A stretch of DNA of 64,000 nt from assembly GCA_022821495.1 (NCBI GenBank), contig JAJEDN010000026.1:1-64000 (forward strand), written 5' to 3'. Position 1 is the stretch's first letter, and each line of letters opens with the position of its first letter. The stretch comes from Candidatus Poribacteria bacterium. GTDB lineage: Bacteria > Poribacteria > WGA-4E > WGA-3G. Of this stretch, positions 25,380-34,432 are shown piece by piece. The position numbers were made by a program, and so were the translations under genes. The notes under the pieces are model-generated. The model made no database searches. It was not told where the DNA came from and was given only the letters and a program-made list of their open reading frames with translations.

Positions 25380-26336
25380 CTATCGAATGGCGATGGGGTT
25401 ACCAGGGGAACCCGTCGCACCTTTGAGGCGCAGCGGTGCGAAACTGAAGGCGAATTCGTAGACCTTTGCCGCCGCTAACTCCTCCGTGATGATGTTCTCA
25501 AGGTTGTAAATACCGTGTTTAACGATAAACAGCTGATGCACCGGGAACGCGAGCGTCTCATCGGGATTCGGAACGACCTCGATGCCCCAGTTATCACTAC
25601 ACAACATCACGATTTTCTGATCGACGAGGTATTGCCCTGCCTCTAACCCGATGCCGGGTTCTGTGGTGCCGTAGCGCTCATTGTCTGTCATCCAGAATTT
25701 ACCCCAACCGGTATGGATGATTACAACATCGCCGGGCTTAATCTTGACACCTTGCTTTTTCAGCGCGCCCTCCAAATCGGCGCGCGTAATCTCATAACTA
25801 TCGCCGAGATGTTCAACACCTTTATAGCCAGCGACATCAATCAGCACGCCGCGCGTCACGATCGGGCCTACGTTCTCGACACCGAGTTCTGTGAGACCTT
25901 CGGCTTTGGCGAAATCACGCTGATCCAAACCATTGTAGTAGAGGTCACCGATGCCGATATGACCGAGACCATCAAATTGCGTGCCGATCTGACCGATTTC
26001 GCCGCTGAAAATTTCCTCAAACCACGTCGTTTTATTTTCTCCGAGTGGACCCGACATCGCCGGAATCCGTAGGCTATAATGCCGCGTTCCGAAGACGGGG
26101 ATGCCGCTTTCATAGACTCTACCGAGTTGAAAGACTTCACCCGTTTTGATTAAACTGGCGGCTTCTAACACTTTGTCGGGCGTTAATCGGTTGACAGCAC
26201 CGCGCCTGTCATCGGCACCCCATTCGGAAGGGAACCACGATTCTTGCGTGAGGGTAACAGTTGCTGTGAGGGCAAGTACACCAAAGACAACCCCAAACAG
26301 AATAAAATGCTGGCGTTTTTTCGATTTTTGGGACAT
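25380..26336 (-). CDS. Exported cyclase/kynurenine formamidase-like protein
   Basis: The 318-residue protein has an N-terminal hydrophobic signal (about 10-30) and a cyclase-family domain. The metal-site motif appears as G-T-Q-F-D-G-L-G-H-I, a variant of the usual H-x-G-T-H-x-D-x-x-x-H; a Gln replaces one His. G-D-V-V-I-I-H-T-G-W and C-S-D-N-W-G-I-E-V are also family-like. Such enzymes hydrolyse amides or lactones. Substrate unknown. GGAGG precedes the ATG. Confidence 0.8.
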   Translation of the reverse strand: MSQKSKKRQHFILFGVVFGVLALTATVTLTQESWFPSEWGADDRRGAVNRLTPDKVLEAASLIKTGEVFQLGRVYESGIPVFGTRHYSLRIPAMSGPLGENKTTWFEEIFSGEIGQIGTQFDGLGHIGIGDLYYNGLDQRDFAKAEGLTELGVENVGPIVTRGVLIDVAGYKGVEHLGDSYEITRADLEGALKKQGVKIKPGDVVIIHTGWGKFWMTDNERYGTTEPGIGLEAGQYLVDQKIVMLCSDNWGIEVVPNPDETLAFPVHQLFIVKHGIYNLENIITEELAAAKVYEFAFSFAPLRLKGATGSPGNPIAIR

Positions 26337-26451
26337 AATTACCTCCTGTGGCGTTAGAAAAAGAACAACCCAAGACCGTTGACTATAATCAAAACCAAGA
26401 GATTAACATGAACAGACACAGACCCTGTACCTACAAATAACAAGGGTTTCT

Positions 26452-27342
26452 ATGGCTCTTACTTCAATTGCCTTAATTCTACTATCAGCATTTTGTCATG
26501 CGTTATGGAATTTCTACAGTAAATCCAGCAGAGATACACGCATCCTCTTTTTTTGGTGTGGATTTTACACCGTAGCCATAGCGTTCGTTGTCTTTGGTAT
26601 CAAACATCCGATAATTCCGAAACCGGTGTGGGGTTATATTATTGCCTCCGCACTGGTTCATCTGTTCTACCGTCTGTTTTTGACGCACGCCTATACGGTT
26701 GGCGAGATTTCGTTTGTCTATCCGATTACGCGCTCAGCCCCCGCTTTTCTACCGCTCTTTGCCTTTATTTTCCTAAACGAACGAATTTCGGGGCAAGGCA
26801 TGATCGGTATCCTATGTGTGATGGTATCTATAGTCCTCTATCAACAACGCGAGGCGCGTATCCAGTTCAAGACGTTCTTTCGTTACCTTGGCAAACCCGA
26901 TGCCCTTTGGGCTTATGCGACCTTGGCAAGCGTCATCGGGTACTCACTGATAGACAAGCAAGGGATGTCTGAATTTCATCGTTATTCGACAAACGCTCCG
27001 TTGTGGCGCGCTGTCACCTACTACTTAATGGAAAACAGTATCTCGCAAGTCTTTTACGGGTTGTCTTGCCTCGCCCGGTTTCCACATCAACAGATTGCAG
27101 AGATTGGACGATCAGAATGGAAACGGGCACTCGCCGTTGTTGTCCTCTCGTTGGTATCCTATTCGCTTATTCTCTACGTTTTGATGACAGAAAAAGTTAG
27201 CTACGTGACCGCGGTTCGGCAGTGTTCTGTCATTTTCGTTGTTTTGCTCGGTGGATACGCCTTGAAAGAGACCTATACAAAACGCCGCTTGATCGCCGCT
27301 GTCGTAATGGTCCTCGGCATTTTTTTGATTGCAAAGCAATAG
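26452..27342 (+). CDS. EamA/DMT-family transporter
   Basis: The 296-residue protein shows about ten hydrophobic helices arranged as two EamA repeats, the first ending near G-I-L-C-V-M-V-S-I and the second near V-V-M-V-L-G-I-F. Helix 4 includes the E-I-S-F-V-Y-P-I-T-R-S-A-P segment typical of drug/metabolite transporters. Substrate is unknown. A TATAAT-like sequence occurs at 26384-26389 but no good -35 was found. Single gene. Confidence 0.85.
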   Translation: MALTSIALILLSAFCHALWNFYSKSSRDTRILFFWCGFYTVAIAFVVFGIKHPIIPKPVWGYIIASALVHLFYRLFLTHAYTVGEISFVYPITRSAPAFLPLFAFIFLNERISGQGMIGILCVMVSIVLYQQREARIQFKTFFRYLGKPDALWAYATLASVIGYSLIDKQGMSEFHRYSTNAPLWRAVTYYLMENSISQVFYGLSCLARFPHQQIAEIGRSEWKRALAVVVLSLVSYSLILYVLMTEKVSYVTAVRQCSVIFVVLLGGYALKETYTKRRLIAAVVMVLGIFLIAKQ

Positions 27343-27455
27343 TCTAAAGAAAGGATGATGGATGACGGTGCTTTCCATCCACGCTTCCTTCCTTCCAATC
27401 TTCCGATTGCATCAGCAACCAGAACGATTTTGCATAGATCCTAACGGACAAAAGA

Positions 27456-28430
27456 CTACCCAAAGGAAACACCCAATTTGACGCTCCGTTCAGGATGGTT
27501 GTCCATCTCTATGTAGGCTTCAACTGAATCTTCAAACGGCACTACCGGATCAACGACATCTTCACAATCAAATCTGCCCTCGACAAGCCACTTCCAACAG
27601 GTATCCACGATGCGTCTGAAATCCCAACGCGGATGATCGCGGTTCGGGTCGCTATTGGCACGCGCAAAGATGATGTTCGGAATGTTGACGTGCGCGACAG
27701 CACCGAGGTCAAGTCCACCCGTACACGCTTTCGCGCGTCCAGCGTAGACGATGGTTCCTTCAAAGGTGACGCTGCGAATCGCATCGTCAAGTGCTTCATA
27801 AACCGCGCTCGTTTCTACAGCCACATCAACGCCAAGTCCGCCTGTCGCTTCTTTGAGAACTTCACCGACATTGCAGGCAGTCGGGTCAATGACAAGCTCA
27901 GCCCCGGTCTTTTCAGCGACCTTCCTTCGTCTCTCAATCGGATCTACGGCAGCCACAAAATCAGCCCCTGCGATCCGTGCCATCTGCACCGTCATCAGCC
28001 CGATGGCACCCAACCCAAAAACAGCGACTCGCTCACCGACGCGAACTTTTCCGTCACGAATCCCAGACATCGCGAAGTGCAATGGATCATAGCAGACCGC
28101 TTGCTTCCACGTCATTCCGTCCGGCATTCTGAGGACACTGCTTGCGCGCCATGTATGCGTTTCTTTAAGATGCCCGTGATGCGTGACGCGTTCTCCGATC
28201 TCGAAACCTTCTACATCATCACCGATTTCGATGATTTTTCCGACGCACATATTCCCGAGTCCCATAGGGAAATTTGCGTTGTTGTAGCCGTAATACGCTG
28301 TCAGTTCGGTGCCACGTTTGGGGGCACCAAATTCGACTTGGACGCGGACACTATCAGCGGGAACCGGACCGTCCTCATATTCTCTTAAAACGGGTTGCCG
28401 AGGGGCAACTGCTATTAATTCTTTCGGCAT
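27456..28430 (-). CDS. Zinc-type medium-chain dehydrogenase/reductase
   Basis: The 324-residue protein belongs to the medium-chain alcohol dehydrogenase superfamily. The catalytic domain has G-N-M-C-V-G-K-I-I-E-I-G-D and E-I-G-E-R-V-T-H-H-G, and the NAD(P) domain has V-F-G-L-G-A-I-G-L-M. The structural zinc cysteine cluster is absent, so it may be a shortened sorbitol/threonine-type dehydrogenase. Substrate unknown. AGGAG precedes the ATG. Confidence 0.85.
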   Translation of the reverse strand: MPKELIAVAPRQPVLREYEDGPVPADSVRVQVEFGAPKRGTELTAYYGYNNANFPMGLGNMCVGKIIEIGDDVEGFEIGERVTHHGHLKETHTWRASSVLRMPDGMTWKQAVCYDPLHFAMSGIRDGKVRVGERVAVFGLGAIGLMTVQMARIAGADFVAAVDPIERRRKVAEKTGAELVIDPTACNVGEVLKEATGGLGVDVAVETSAVYEALDDAIRSVTFEGTIVYAGRAKACTGGLDLGAVAHVNIPNIIFARANSDPNRDHPRWDFRRIVDTCWKWLVEGRFDCEDVVDPVVPFEDSVEAYIEMDNHPERSVKLGVSFG

Positions 28431-28992
28431 GCTTGTCTCCTATGTTCTAATCAGCACGGGGAAGAAAAAGTCATAATCCACACCTGCCAAGCTATCTATC
28501 ATTCGCTCACTTCTTCGAGATATTCGCTTAATTTTTTCAACAAACGTTTATGCCGTCCCTTTGAAATAGAACCGATGTGTCCTACGATCTCATCTAATCT
28601 TCGGGCAGGAGACCCCATCCTTTAGGTTGGGGAGGAATGCCCGCTCCTATAGTTGAAATTAAGCCGTCTGAGGACTGTAAAACTGTTTCGCTTCGCACCT
28701 GTTGTGAGCCGTTTTCCGTCAAGGTTATAGATTTTGTAATTCTCCAATGGAGTTTGTATTGCCCCTTCCAGATCGCAATATCGAAGTGGAATCAGACGAG
28801 GGGAGTATCCGAAACATAGGATTGGCTACCATGCCAAGATATTACGATATTTTACTGTAGTCAACGGTTTAACTTGTGAAGTGAACCTTTGGTGTAGGTT
28901 TTGCACAAGCCCAATCCTTTAGGGTTGGGTCACTGACTTGATTTCTCCAGTGGGTTACGGCACACTGCGTGTGCCTACTACTTTTAACAAAA
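28431..28992. mobile_element. IS200/IS605-like relic
   Basis: CCCCATCCTTTAGGTTGGGG (28610-28629) and CCCAATCCTTTAGGGTTGGG (28909-28928) are similar palindromes of the kind found at the ends of IS200/IS605 elements. Between them a short frame (28637-28819) begins A-P-I-V-E-I-K-P-S-E-D, which resembles a TnpB C-terminus but has no catalytic domain. I read this as a decayed element; identification is tentative. Confidence 0.35.
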
Positions 28993-29808
28993 CTATTGAC
29001 GTTGAAGGTTCGCAAGTTGTGTCCGGAGTTTTTCCAATTCTGCTTCCGCATCCTGTCGTCGTTGTGCTTCAGTTTCTGCGAGTTTTTCGGCATCTTGCCG
29101 TCGTTGTGTTTCTTCCTCTGCACGCGTTTGTGCTGCCTCTCTTAGGTGATGCTCTTCAAGAGGAGTTGTAATCGGCGTGCCATCTGGGAGATACGGACGT
29201 AGCAGCCTAACGTGTGTATGGTGTTGTTCCTCCCAGCGAAAGTAGAGATTTAACGCTTCGCTGAACAGCCCCCCTTGCGGGTCCGGTTCTATCTCAACAA
29301 TACCACCTGATGGATCCTGTCGCCACCCGCGAAATTCTGCGGGTTTCTTCAGCTCCGGCTGATGAATAAAATACTCTTGGACCCCTATATCATTTAGATA
29401 CACGCCGACTTTTTCATTCCGATCTTGACGTGCTGTTGCGTCAGAAAGGAACTCAAAGACAGCAACGGGTGCTGCGCCTTCTGCCCACGTATAGAAACTA
29501 CGCCGTAACGGATATTTCGCGACACCAAAAACGATGTGAATATCGGGTGCGACACATTTTGTGATGTCGCCTTCACTATAATAGATAAAACTGTCGATAC
29601 CAATGTGAACGAGTTCATTAATTGCGAAATATCGCTTGAACTGTTCGTAAAGTCCTGAAATCTGTTCGCCGTGAAAATCGGTTGCAGACATAGGTTCGTC
29701 ATCTTCACACGGATAACCTTCAATATAGATAGTCGTTTTGCCGTTCGCTTTTGGAAAGACTGGCATATACTTTCTCTGCTTGAATTCAAAGTCATTTGTG
29801 GTATCCAT
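28993..29808 (-). CDS. Uma2-family (DUF820) nuclease with coiled-coil tail
   Basis: The 271-residue protein has the Uma2 core: V-A-P-D-I-H-I-V-F-G (catalytic Asp) and P-V-A-V-F-E-F-L-S-D-A-T (catalytic Glu). From about 205 onward it forms a charged coiled coil with two near-identical Q-R-R-Q-D-A-E repeats, a tail seen in other Uma2 proteins. It is distantly related to the gene at 14916. GGAG precedes the ATG. Biological role unclear. Confidence 0.85.
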   Translation of the reverse strand: MDTTNDFEFKQRKYMPVFPKANGKTTIYIEGYPCEDDEPMSATDFHGEQISGLYEQFKRYFAINELVHIGIDSFIYYSEGDITKCVAPDIHIVFGVAKYPLRRSFYTWAEGAAPVAVFEFLSDATARQDRNEKVGVYLNDIGVQEYFIHQPELKKPAEFRGWRQDPSGGIVEIEPDPQGGLFSEALNLYFRWEEQHHTHVRLLRPYLPDGTPITTPLEEHHLREAAQTRAEEETQRRQDAEKLAETEAQRRQDAEAELEKLRTQLANLQRQ

Positions 29809-29833
29809 GATTTTCTCCGTTTGATTATCGATA

Positions 29834-30910
29834 TTAAATAAAAGGTGCCGTTACAATTTTAGCTGGATGCATCCTACCCCGAATTTCTATGTCAATTTCA
29901 TCATCTTCAGATATTGTTCGTGACGTTACAATAGCGAAACCGATACCATATTTGAGACTCGGTGATGGCGCGCCACTCGTTACCTTACCTATGTGTTCAC
30001 CATCTTGATAAACAGCATAACCCGCACGCGCTACAGCACGGTCAAGCATCTGAAATCCAACCATCTGTCTCGCAATGCCTTTTCGCTTCTGCGCAAGGAG
30101 TGCCTTCTTACCGATAAATTGCCGATTCTTGGATTTGACGAACTTACCGAGTCCAGCTTCATACGGGTTTGTGTTGTCATCCATATCCATACCGTAGAGA
30201 CGGAGGCCTGCTTCAAGGCGTAATGTGTCACGTGCCCCAAGCCCTACAGGCTGCCCTTCAGCTTCCATGACAGCGGGATAGAGCGCGTTCCACAACTTTT
30301 CCGCATCGTTGGCACCAATGTATAACTCAAAGCCAGTTTCCCCTGTATAACCTGTCCGTGAGATAACCGTAGGGGTACCCGCGACTTCACCGAGTACAAA
30401 CCGAAAAAACGAAATTTCAGAAACGTTCTGTTCTGGAACGAAAGGCTTCAGAATGTCTACCGAATTTGGACCCTGTAGCGCAATGAGAGCCGTATCCTCG
30501 CTCACATCTTTTACTGCTACGCCAGCGTCGTTGTGAGTCTCTACCCATGCCAAGTTTTTTTCTATATTGGCAGCGTTGACGACCAGCATATAGTGGTTAT
30601 TGGTGTGTCGGTAGATAAGCAGATCATCAATGATCCCGCCGGTTTCATTACAGAATAGGGTATACAAGGCACGTCCATCGGTTAAACGTCCCACGTCGTT
30701 TGTGCTGAGTTTTTCCATCAACTCGCTTGCCCCCTGTCCACAAACTTCGATTTCTCCCATGTGCGATAGGTCAAACAAGCCGACAGTCGTCCGGACAGAT
30801 AGATGTTCCTTAACGATACTGCTATATTGGAGCGGCATCTCCCAACCACCGAATTCGGTGAATTTGGCATTAAGGGACTCGTGGACTTGATAAAGCGGTG
30901 TTCTCTTCAT
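29834..30910 (-). CDS. gcvT: Aminomethyltransferase (glycine cleavage T protein)
   Basis: This 358-residue enzyme transfers the aminomethyl carbon of glycine to tetrahydrofolate. Features are F-T-E-F-G-G-W-E-M-P-L-Q-Y, F-D-L-S-H-M-G-E-I near the N-terminus, L-I-A-L-Q-G-P, S-R-T-G-Y-T-G-E-T-G-F-E and G-A-R-D-T-L-R-L-E-A-G. Length is normal. The remaining glycine cleavage genes (gcvH, gcvP) are not in the window. Two bases separate it from the amidohydrolase upstream, implying co-transcription. Confidence 0.95.
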   Translation of the reverse strand: MKRTPLYQVHESLNAKFTEFGGWEMPLQYSSIVKEHLSVRTTVGLFDLSHMGEIEVCGQGASELMEKLSTNDVGRLTDGRALYTLFCNETGGIIDDLLIYRHTNNHYMLVVNAANIEKNLAWVETHNDAGVAVKDVSEDTALIALQGPNSVDILKPFVPEQNVSEISFFRFVLGEVAGTPTVISRTGYTGETGFELYIGANDAEKLWNALYPAVMEAEGQPVGLGARDTLRLEAGLRLYGMDMDDNTNPYEAGLGKFVKSKNRQFIGKKALLAQKRKGIARQMVGFQMLDRAVARAGYAVYQDGEHIGKVTSGAPSPSLKYGIGFAIVTSRTISEDDEIDIEIRGRMHPAKIVTAPFI

Positions 30911-30912
30911 TT

Positions 30913-31665
30913 TTACAGCCCATAGATACGTGCAAGATTTTCGCCGAAAATCAGTGCCTCAGCATCATCGCCGAGTTCCAAACGCTTAAGCGCGTTGATG
31001 ACCTGAATAGGACGATATTCTGGCAAGTTAGAACCGAAGACGATCTGTTCGGGACCGAGTTCGTCAACCGCCTTTTTTACCTCTGTTGGCACGACGGTGT
31101 CTGGATCTGTCCCCCAACGGCGATGGAACCGCAAGATGGTGGTTCCGAGTGAAACGTTCTTATTCGCTTTCGCGACAGCGATACCCGCGTCTAAATCGTC
31201 TGGAAACCCCATGTGATCCATGATAACTGGTGTTTCTGGTACCCAACTTGCGACAGTACCGATCCGATTCGGATGGCAATTATTAGGGCCTGAGTGAATT
31301 GAGATGATAAGTCCATAGTGGCGTGCCGCCTCAGCCACAGGACGCACAATCGGGTCATCAACGTTGTAATTATGGATAGCCGGCATCAGTTTGATCCCGG
31401 GCATTTCCCACACTTCGGCAGCTAATCTGACCTGTTCAACCGGGTCGGGTTCTGTCGGATGTACCAGGGCACAACCCAGCGTGCGGGGGTTCCCGCGAAT
31501 CGCCTCGGCAAGTTCTTCATTTTGCGGAAGGGGTTGCGGGGTCGGCATGACAACAACGGTATCCATGTTGGCTTCGTCCTCCAACGCCAACAACGCTGCT
31601 AAATCAAGTTTACCATTTTCATCACGAAATGAATCATTGAGATAGACTTCAAAATCGCCTCGCAT
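30913..31665 (-). CDS. Amidohydrolase-family TIM barrel
   Basis: The 250-residue protein resembles the amidohydrolase 2 (ACMSD-like) family: D-N-H-like N-terminal motifs are not obvious, but M-D-T-V-V-V-M-P-T-P, I-S-I-H-S-G-P-N and V-I-M-D-H-M-G-F-P-D-D are typical strand ends, with I-V-F-G-S-N-L-P following. Substrate unknown. It lies two bases upstream of gcvT, so both are probably co-transcribed. AAAGGAG precedes the ATG. Confidence 0.8.
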   Translation of the reverse strand: MRGDFEVYLNDSFRDENGKLDLAALLALEDEANMDTVVVMPTPQPLPQNEELAEAIRGNPRTLGCALVHPTEPDPVEQVRLAAEVWEMPGIKLMPAIHNYNVDDPIVRPVAEAARHYGLIISIHSGPNNCHPNRIGTVASWVPETPVIMDHMGFPDDLDAGIAVAKANKNVSLGTTILRFHRRWGTDPDTVVPTEVKKAVDELGPEQIVFGSNLPEYRPIQVINALKRLELGDDAEALIFGENLARIYGL

Positions 31666-31680
31666 GGAAAACTCCTTTGA

Positions 31681-31716
31681 ATAGTTATCCGTTTTGGGTT
31701 ATCAGTAGTCAGTTAC
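31681..31716. repeat. Partial copy of dispersed GTTATC repeat
   Basis: ATAGTTATCCGTTTTGGGTTATCAGT and nearby AGTCAGTT match the start of the repeats at 14820 and 57699. The other end is not found. Confidence 0.35.
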
Positions 31717-31842
31717 GGGGTCTTGATGTAACAATTCACGATAGATAGAATACTCTAAACGCGAATAGATGGCTATAGCATTTCTGAAAATCCAGATTAC
31801 CTGTACAATTGATCACTACCCCCCCTTTTTCCTCTTCCTCAG

Positions 31843-32898
31843 TTATGGAGCAGCATCTTCATTGATAAGAATCGCGCCATCCGTTCTCTCTTTAAAACCA
31901 ACAGTTCCCTTCATTGTGGCATACACGGCATCTCGGTAATGTGTATAAGCAGCCTCTGCAGTTGTGGAGTCTGAGAAACGGATGATGCAAACAATTTGGG
32001 CATCCATCCAATTTACCGAATCGGTTTTATTTTTATAGAGCGCGGCGATTCCGAGTGCTGTATCTGTGAGTTGTGGAACATTGGCGGGTAATGTGCTGTA
32101 GATTTGGCGTAACACCCAATTGGATCGGAATAACTTTGTGCTTCCATGCACTCTTTTCTCAGCAGGCAGCAGCGTAAGTATTTCTGGCTCTGGCGGTAGA
32201 TCTTTAATCTGTGCAGCGATGGCTTTCGCGAGTGCGAGCATTCCGTCACGAATGCCGGTGGCGAATTCGTAACCCTCTATCTGAACGAAATACTTTCCTT
32301 TTGAAAACCGAAGATACCCGCCTGAAAGTAGTGCCTTAGCACCAACCCATTCAAATTTCATTTGCGGATAGGTATGAAAATTGTAAATTCCAAAGGCGTT
32401 TTCTGGTGTTCCCATATCGAAGATTTCGAGTAAAATTAACGGCTTTGAACCGAATCGAGGCGTTTCGTACTCCACCTCTGCCTGCCGTTCAAAGCCGTAA
32501 GCATAATAAAGATCGGGCGAAGCCGCTCTATCGCGATAAAGGGTTTTGCCTTGATATGTCGAAGGTGCCCGCGACTGAACCCAACCCAATAATTCCACAC
32601 TGTTTGGTAAGAGTGACTCAGGCGAAACAGTTGTCTGTAAAATTGCGTCTGTTGTTGAAGATTTTTCATCCGGTGCTGACGAACGCTTTATGTTTTCTGC
32701 CACTGCCAGCATCAGCGCCTCTGCTTTTTTCGCAGTAGAACTCTGCCACACACCGTAGATATACCTACCTTCTTGCTCGGCAGCCGTCCAATTCCCTTCT
32801 TCTCCACCGCATGAAATCAGCAGCAAACTACAGAGAAAATAGGGAGCGACCGAAAAAAAATGAAATCTGTCAAAAAAGCATGATGTTTTTCGTCTCAT
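31843..32898 (-). CDS. DUF6599-like lipoprotein
   Basis: From the ATG at 32898 the product is 351 residues. The N-terminus M-R-R-K-T leads to a hydrophobic signal ending L-L-L-I-S-C, a lipobox. Two similar halves follow, with F-G-S-K-P-L-I-L-L-E-I-F-D-M-G-T-P-E-N-A-F-G-I-Y in the first and A-Q-I-V-C-I-I-R-F-S-D in the second, as in DUF6599 proteins of unknown function. An upstream TTG overlaps the LptE-like gene and is a weaker start. Possibly co-transcribed with LptE. Confidence 0.7.
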   Translation of the reverse strand: MRRKTSCFFDRFHFFSVAPYFLCSLLLISCGGEEGNWTAAEQEGRYIYGVWQSSTAKKAEALMLAVAENIKRSSAPDEKSSTTDAILQTTVSPESLLPNSVELLGWVQSRAPSTYQGKTLYRDRAASPDLYYAYGFERQAEVEYETPRFGSKPLILLEIFDMGTPENAFGIYNFHTYPQMKFEWVGAKALLSGGYLRFSKGKYFVQIEGYEFATGIRDGMLALAKAIAAQIKDLPPEPEILTLLPAEKRVHGSTKLFRSNWVLRQIYSTLPANVPQLTDTALGIAALYKNKTDSVNWMDAQIVCIIRFSDSTTAEAAYTHYRDAVYATMKGTVGFKERTDGAILINEDAAP

Positions 32899-32926
32899 CC
32901 GCGCGAGGACTCCGTGTTGTGTCCTG

Positions 32927-33442
32927 TTACCACTGTTCAGCAAGTTGGTTGTAGAGGTCTTCTATGAGTTCTTCTACAAGTCGCCTCTCGGCTTCCGCAC
33001 GACTTTCCATGGGTTCAGCTCGATTTGGCACAACATAATAGTCATGAACTTGAAGGTGGTTATCAGTTTGGGCAATCATGTTATTGCGAACGCGATCAAG
33101 GAATTCGTACTCAATTTGCAGCGACATACGCACCATTTCGACTTCGCCTTGGGCGCCATAACTGTGTTCCCGTATATCAAAATCCTGTATCCGCATCGTA
33201 AATTCGGCATCGTTTCCGTCTCGCCACTTCCGGTTGAAGCGTTGCGTCAGTTTTTCATGAATCACTTCATCGTAAGGTCGCTGGGACGCGTTATCGTAAG
33301 CAAAATCTGCATCCAAAATTTCAATCGGTGTGATGCGGATGGTGTTAATATGCTCAAGATACGCTGATTTGGAAACATACCCGCACCCAGACATTAAACC
33401 GAGGCATATCAATACTGTCAACACAAACATTGATTTAGACAT
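32927..33442 (-). CDS. LptE-like outer membrane lipoprotein
   Basis: The 171-residue protein has a lipoprotein signal ending M-S-G-C, then G-Y, as in LptE proteins (C-G-Y at the mature start). I-N-T-I-R-I-T-P-I-E then mirrors the first LptE strand, and E-A-E-R-R-L-V-E-E-L-I-E-D-L-Y-N-Q-L matches its C-terminal helix. LptE with LptD inserts lipopolysaccharide into the outer membrane. LptD is not in the window, so the assignment is by resemblance. It implies an outer membrane. Confidence 0.7.
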   Translation of the reverse strand: MSKSMFVLTVLICLGLMSGCGYVSKSAYLEHINTIRITPIEILDADFAYDNASQRPYDEVIHEKLTQRFNRKWRDGNDAEFTMRIQDFDIREHSYGAQGEVEMVRMSLQIEYEFLDRVRNNMIAQTDNHLQVHDYYVVPNRAEPMESRAEAERRLVEELIEDLYNQLAEQW

Positions 33443-33481
33443 TTTTCCCTCCGAGTCTTGTCAGAAATTCGTACGTTAATC

Positions 33482-33742
33482 TCAAAATGTTAAACCACTG
33501 GGCAGGACGGGTTGTTGAAATTTTACTGGCGTAGCCTTCGGACGTGGAGCTGTCCCTTTTTTGCCATAAAATACAGATTTGACAGTATCAACAATGTATC
33601 GCTTGTAAGCAGGGGTTAACAAAACAACAAAGACAAGAACAAGAAGAATCAGAACTATCGCTAAAAAATAGGTTAGCCATTTCTGATCGAGGAGATCCCC
33701 TTTACCAAGGGCGTATTTAGTCGTATTGCGTCGTGCTTTCAT
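33482..33742 (-). CDS. Small single-helix membrane protein
   Basis: The 86-residue product has a basic N-terminus, one hydrophobic helix at about 25-45 and a basic, proline-containing tail. It lies just upstream of the LptE-like gene. I do not recognise the family. A GAAAGGT-like site precedes the ATG. Confidence 0.5.
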   Translation of the reverse strand: MKARRNTTKYALGKGDLLDQKWLTYFLAIVLILLVLVFVVLLTPAYKRYIVDTVKSVFYGKKGTAPRPKATPVKFQQPVLPSGLTF

Positions 33743-34153
33743 CGGTTTACCTTTCTCTTGCTTACAGGTGTGCTTTATTCTTAGTGAGCCTGTATATTGT
33801 GTTATATCAAGAAATCGGATTCATTGCAATTATTGAAAATTATAGCACAAAAACAGATGACATGCAAGATTTTTAATCGGGTATTCAGGGCCGTTCAATT
33901 TTAAGAAATTATTCGATTTTACATCTTTTTTCCATGATCCCGTGCGAAATGCTGCGAAAATTTCGGCGTTTTGTTTTAAAACATAACATACATAAAGTGT
34001 TAATGCCTTGGAAAATACAACACCAAACACCTACAATTGAATGACTCTGTCGGGTATTGGGGAAGGCGGGGTTAATGAAGATTAGAAGTTGAATTCGGTC
34101 ATGCGGGTGTTCATTATCAGAATCGAGATTTACAGGATTAGAGGATTTATAGA
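33743..34153. other. Intergenic region without recognised features
   Basis: AT-rich spacer. I see no gene, RNA or repeat I can support before the MITE-like element at 34154. Confidence 0.4.
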
Positions 34154-34274
34154 TAGGACTTATGCATCTTGCTCTTTTGTAGCATAACCTGTTAGGTTGT
34201 GCCCCAGAACGCCTCTGTTTTTTTAGAAGCTCTATCTCGCAGAGTGGCATACGGGTCAATTTGTGTAAGTCCTA
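34154..34274. repeat. Second MITE-like copy of the TAGGACTTA family
   Basis: TAGGACTTATGCA (34154-34166) and TGTGTAAGTCCTA (34262-34274) are near-inverse, matching the ends of the element at 25125. The interior holds the 26-base string also found at 20076, so it is mosaic. No clear target duplication. Confidence 0.5.
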
Positions 34275-34385
34275 AGCACTGTAAAATCCGTTATCTGTGT
34301 CTTCAGTTCTGCTTCCGACGGTGAAATAAGTCTGTGTTGCTTCTGACATATCGATTCTTTCTATTTTGGGGTATCGTGGAAAAAA

Positions 34386-34424
34386 AGAGAGTCGCCCGGT
34401 GTGGAGGTTGGTGACTCTCTAAAG
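34386..34424 (-). terminator. Terminator after the small membrane protein gene
   Basis: AGAGAGTC (34386-34393) pairs with GACTCTCT (34413-34420), with three more pairs inside, followed on the minus strand by a run of T residues. It closes the gene at 34433. Confidence 0.75.
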
Positions 34425-34432
34425 TTAGTCTA

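Noticed and set aside
28637..28819. Short frame taken as a separate gene
   Set aside because: No start signal or complete domain; better explained as a decayed IS fragment.
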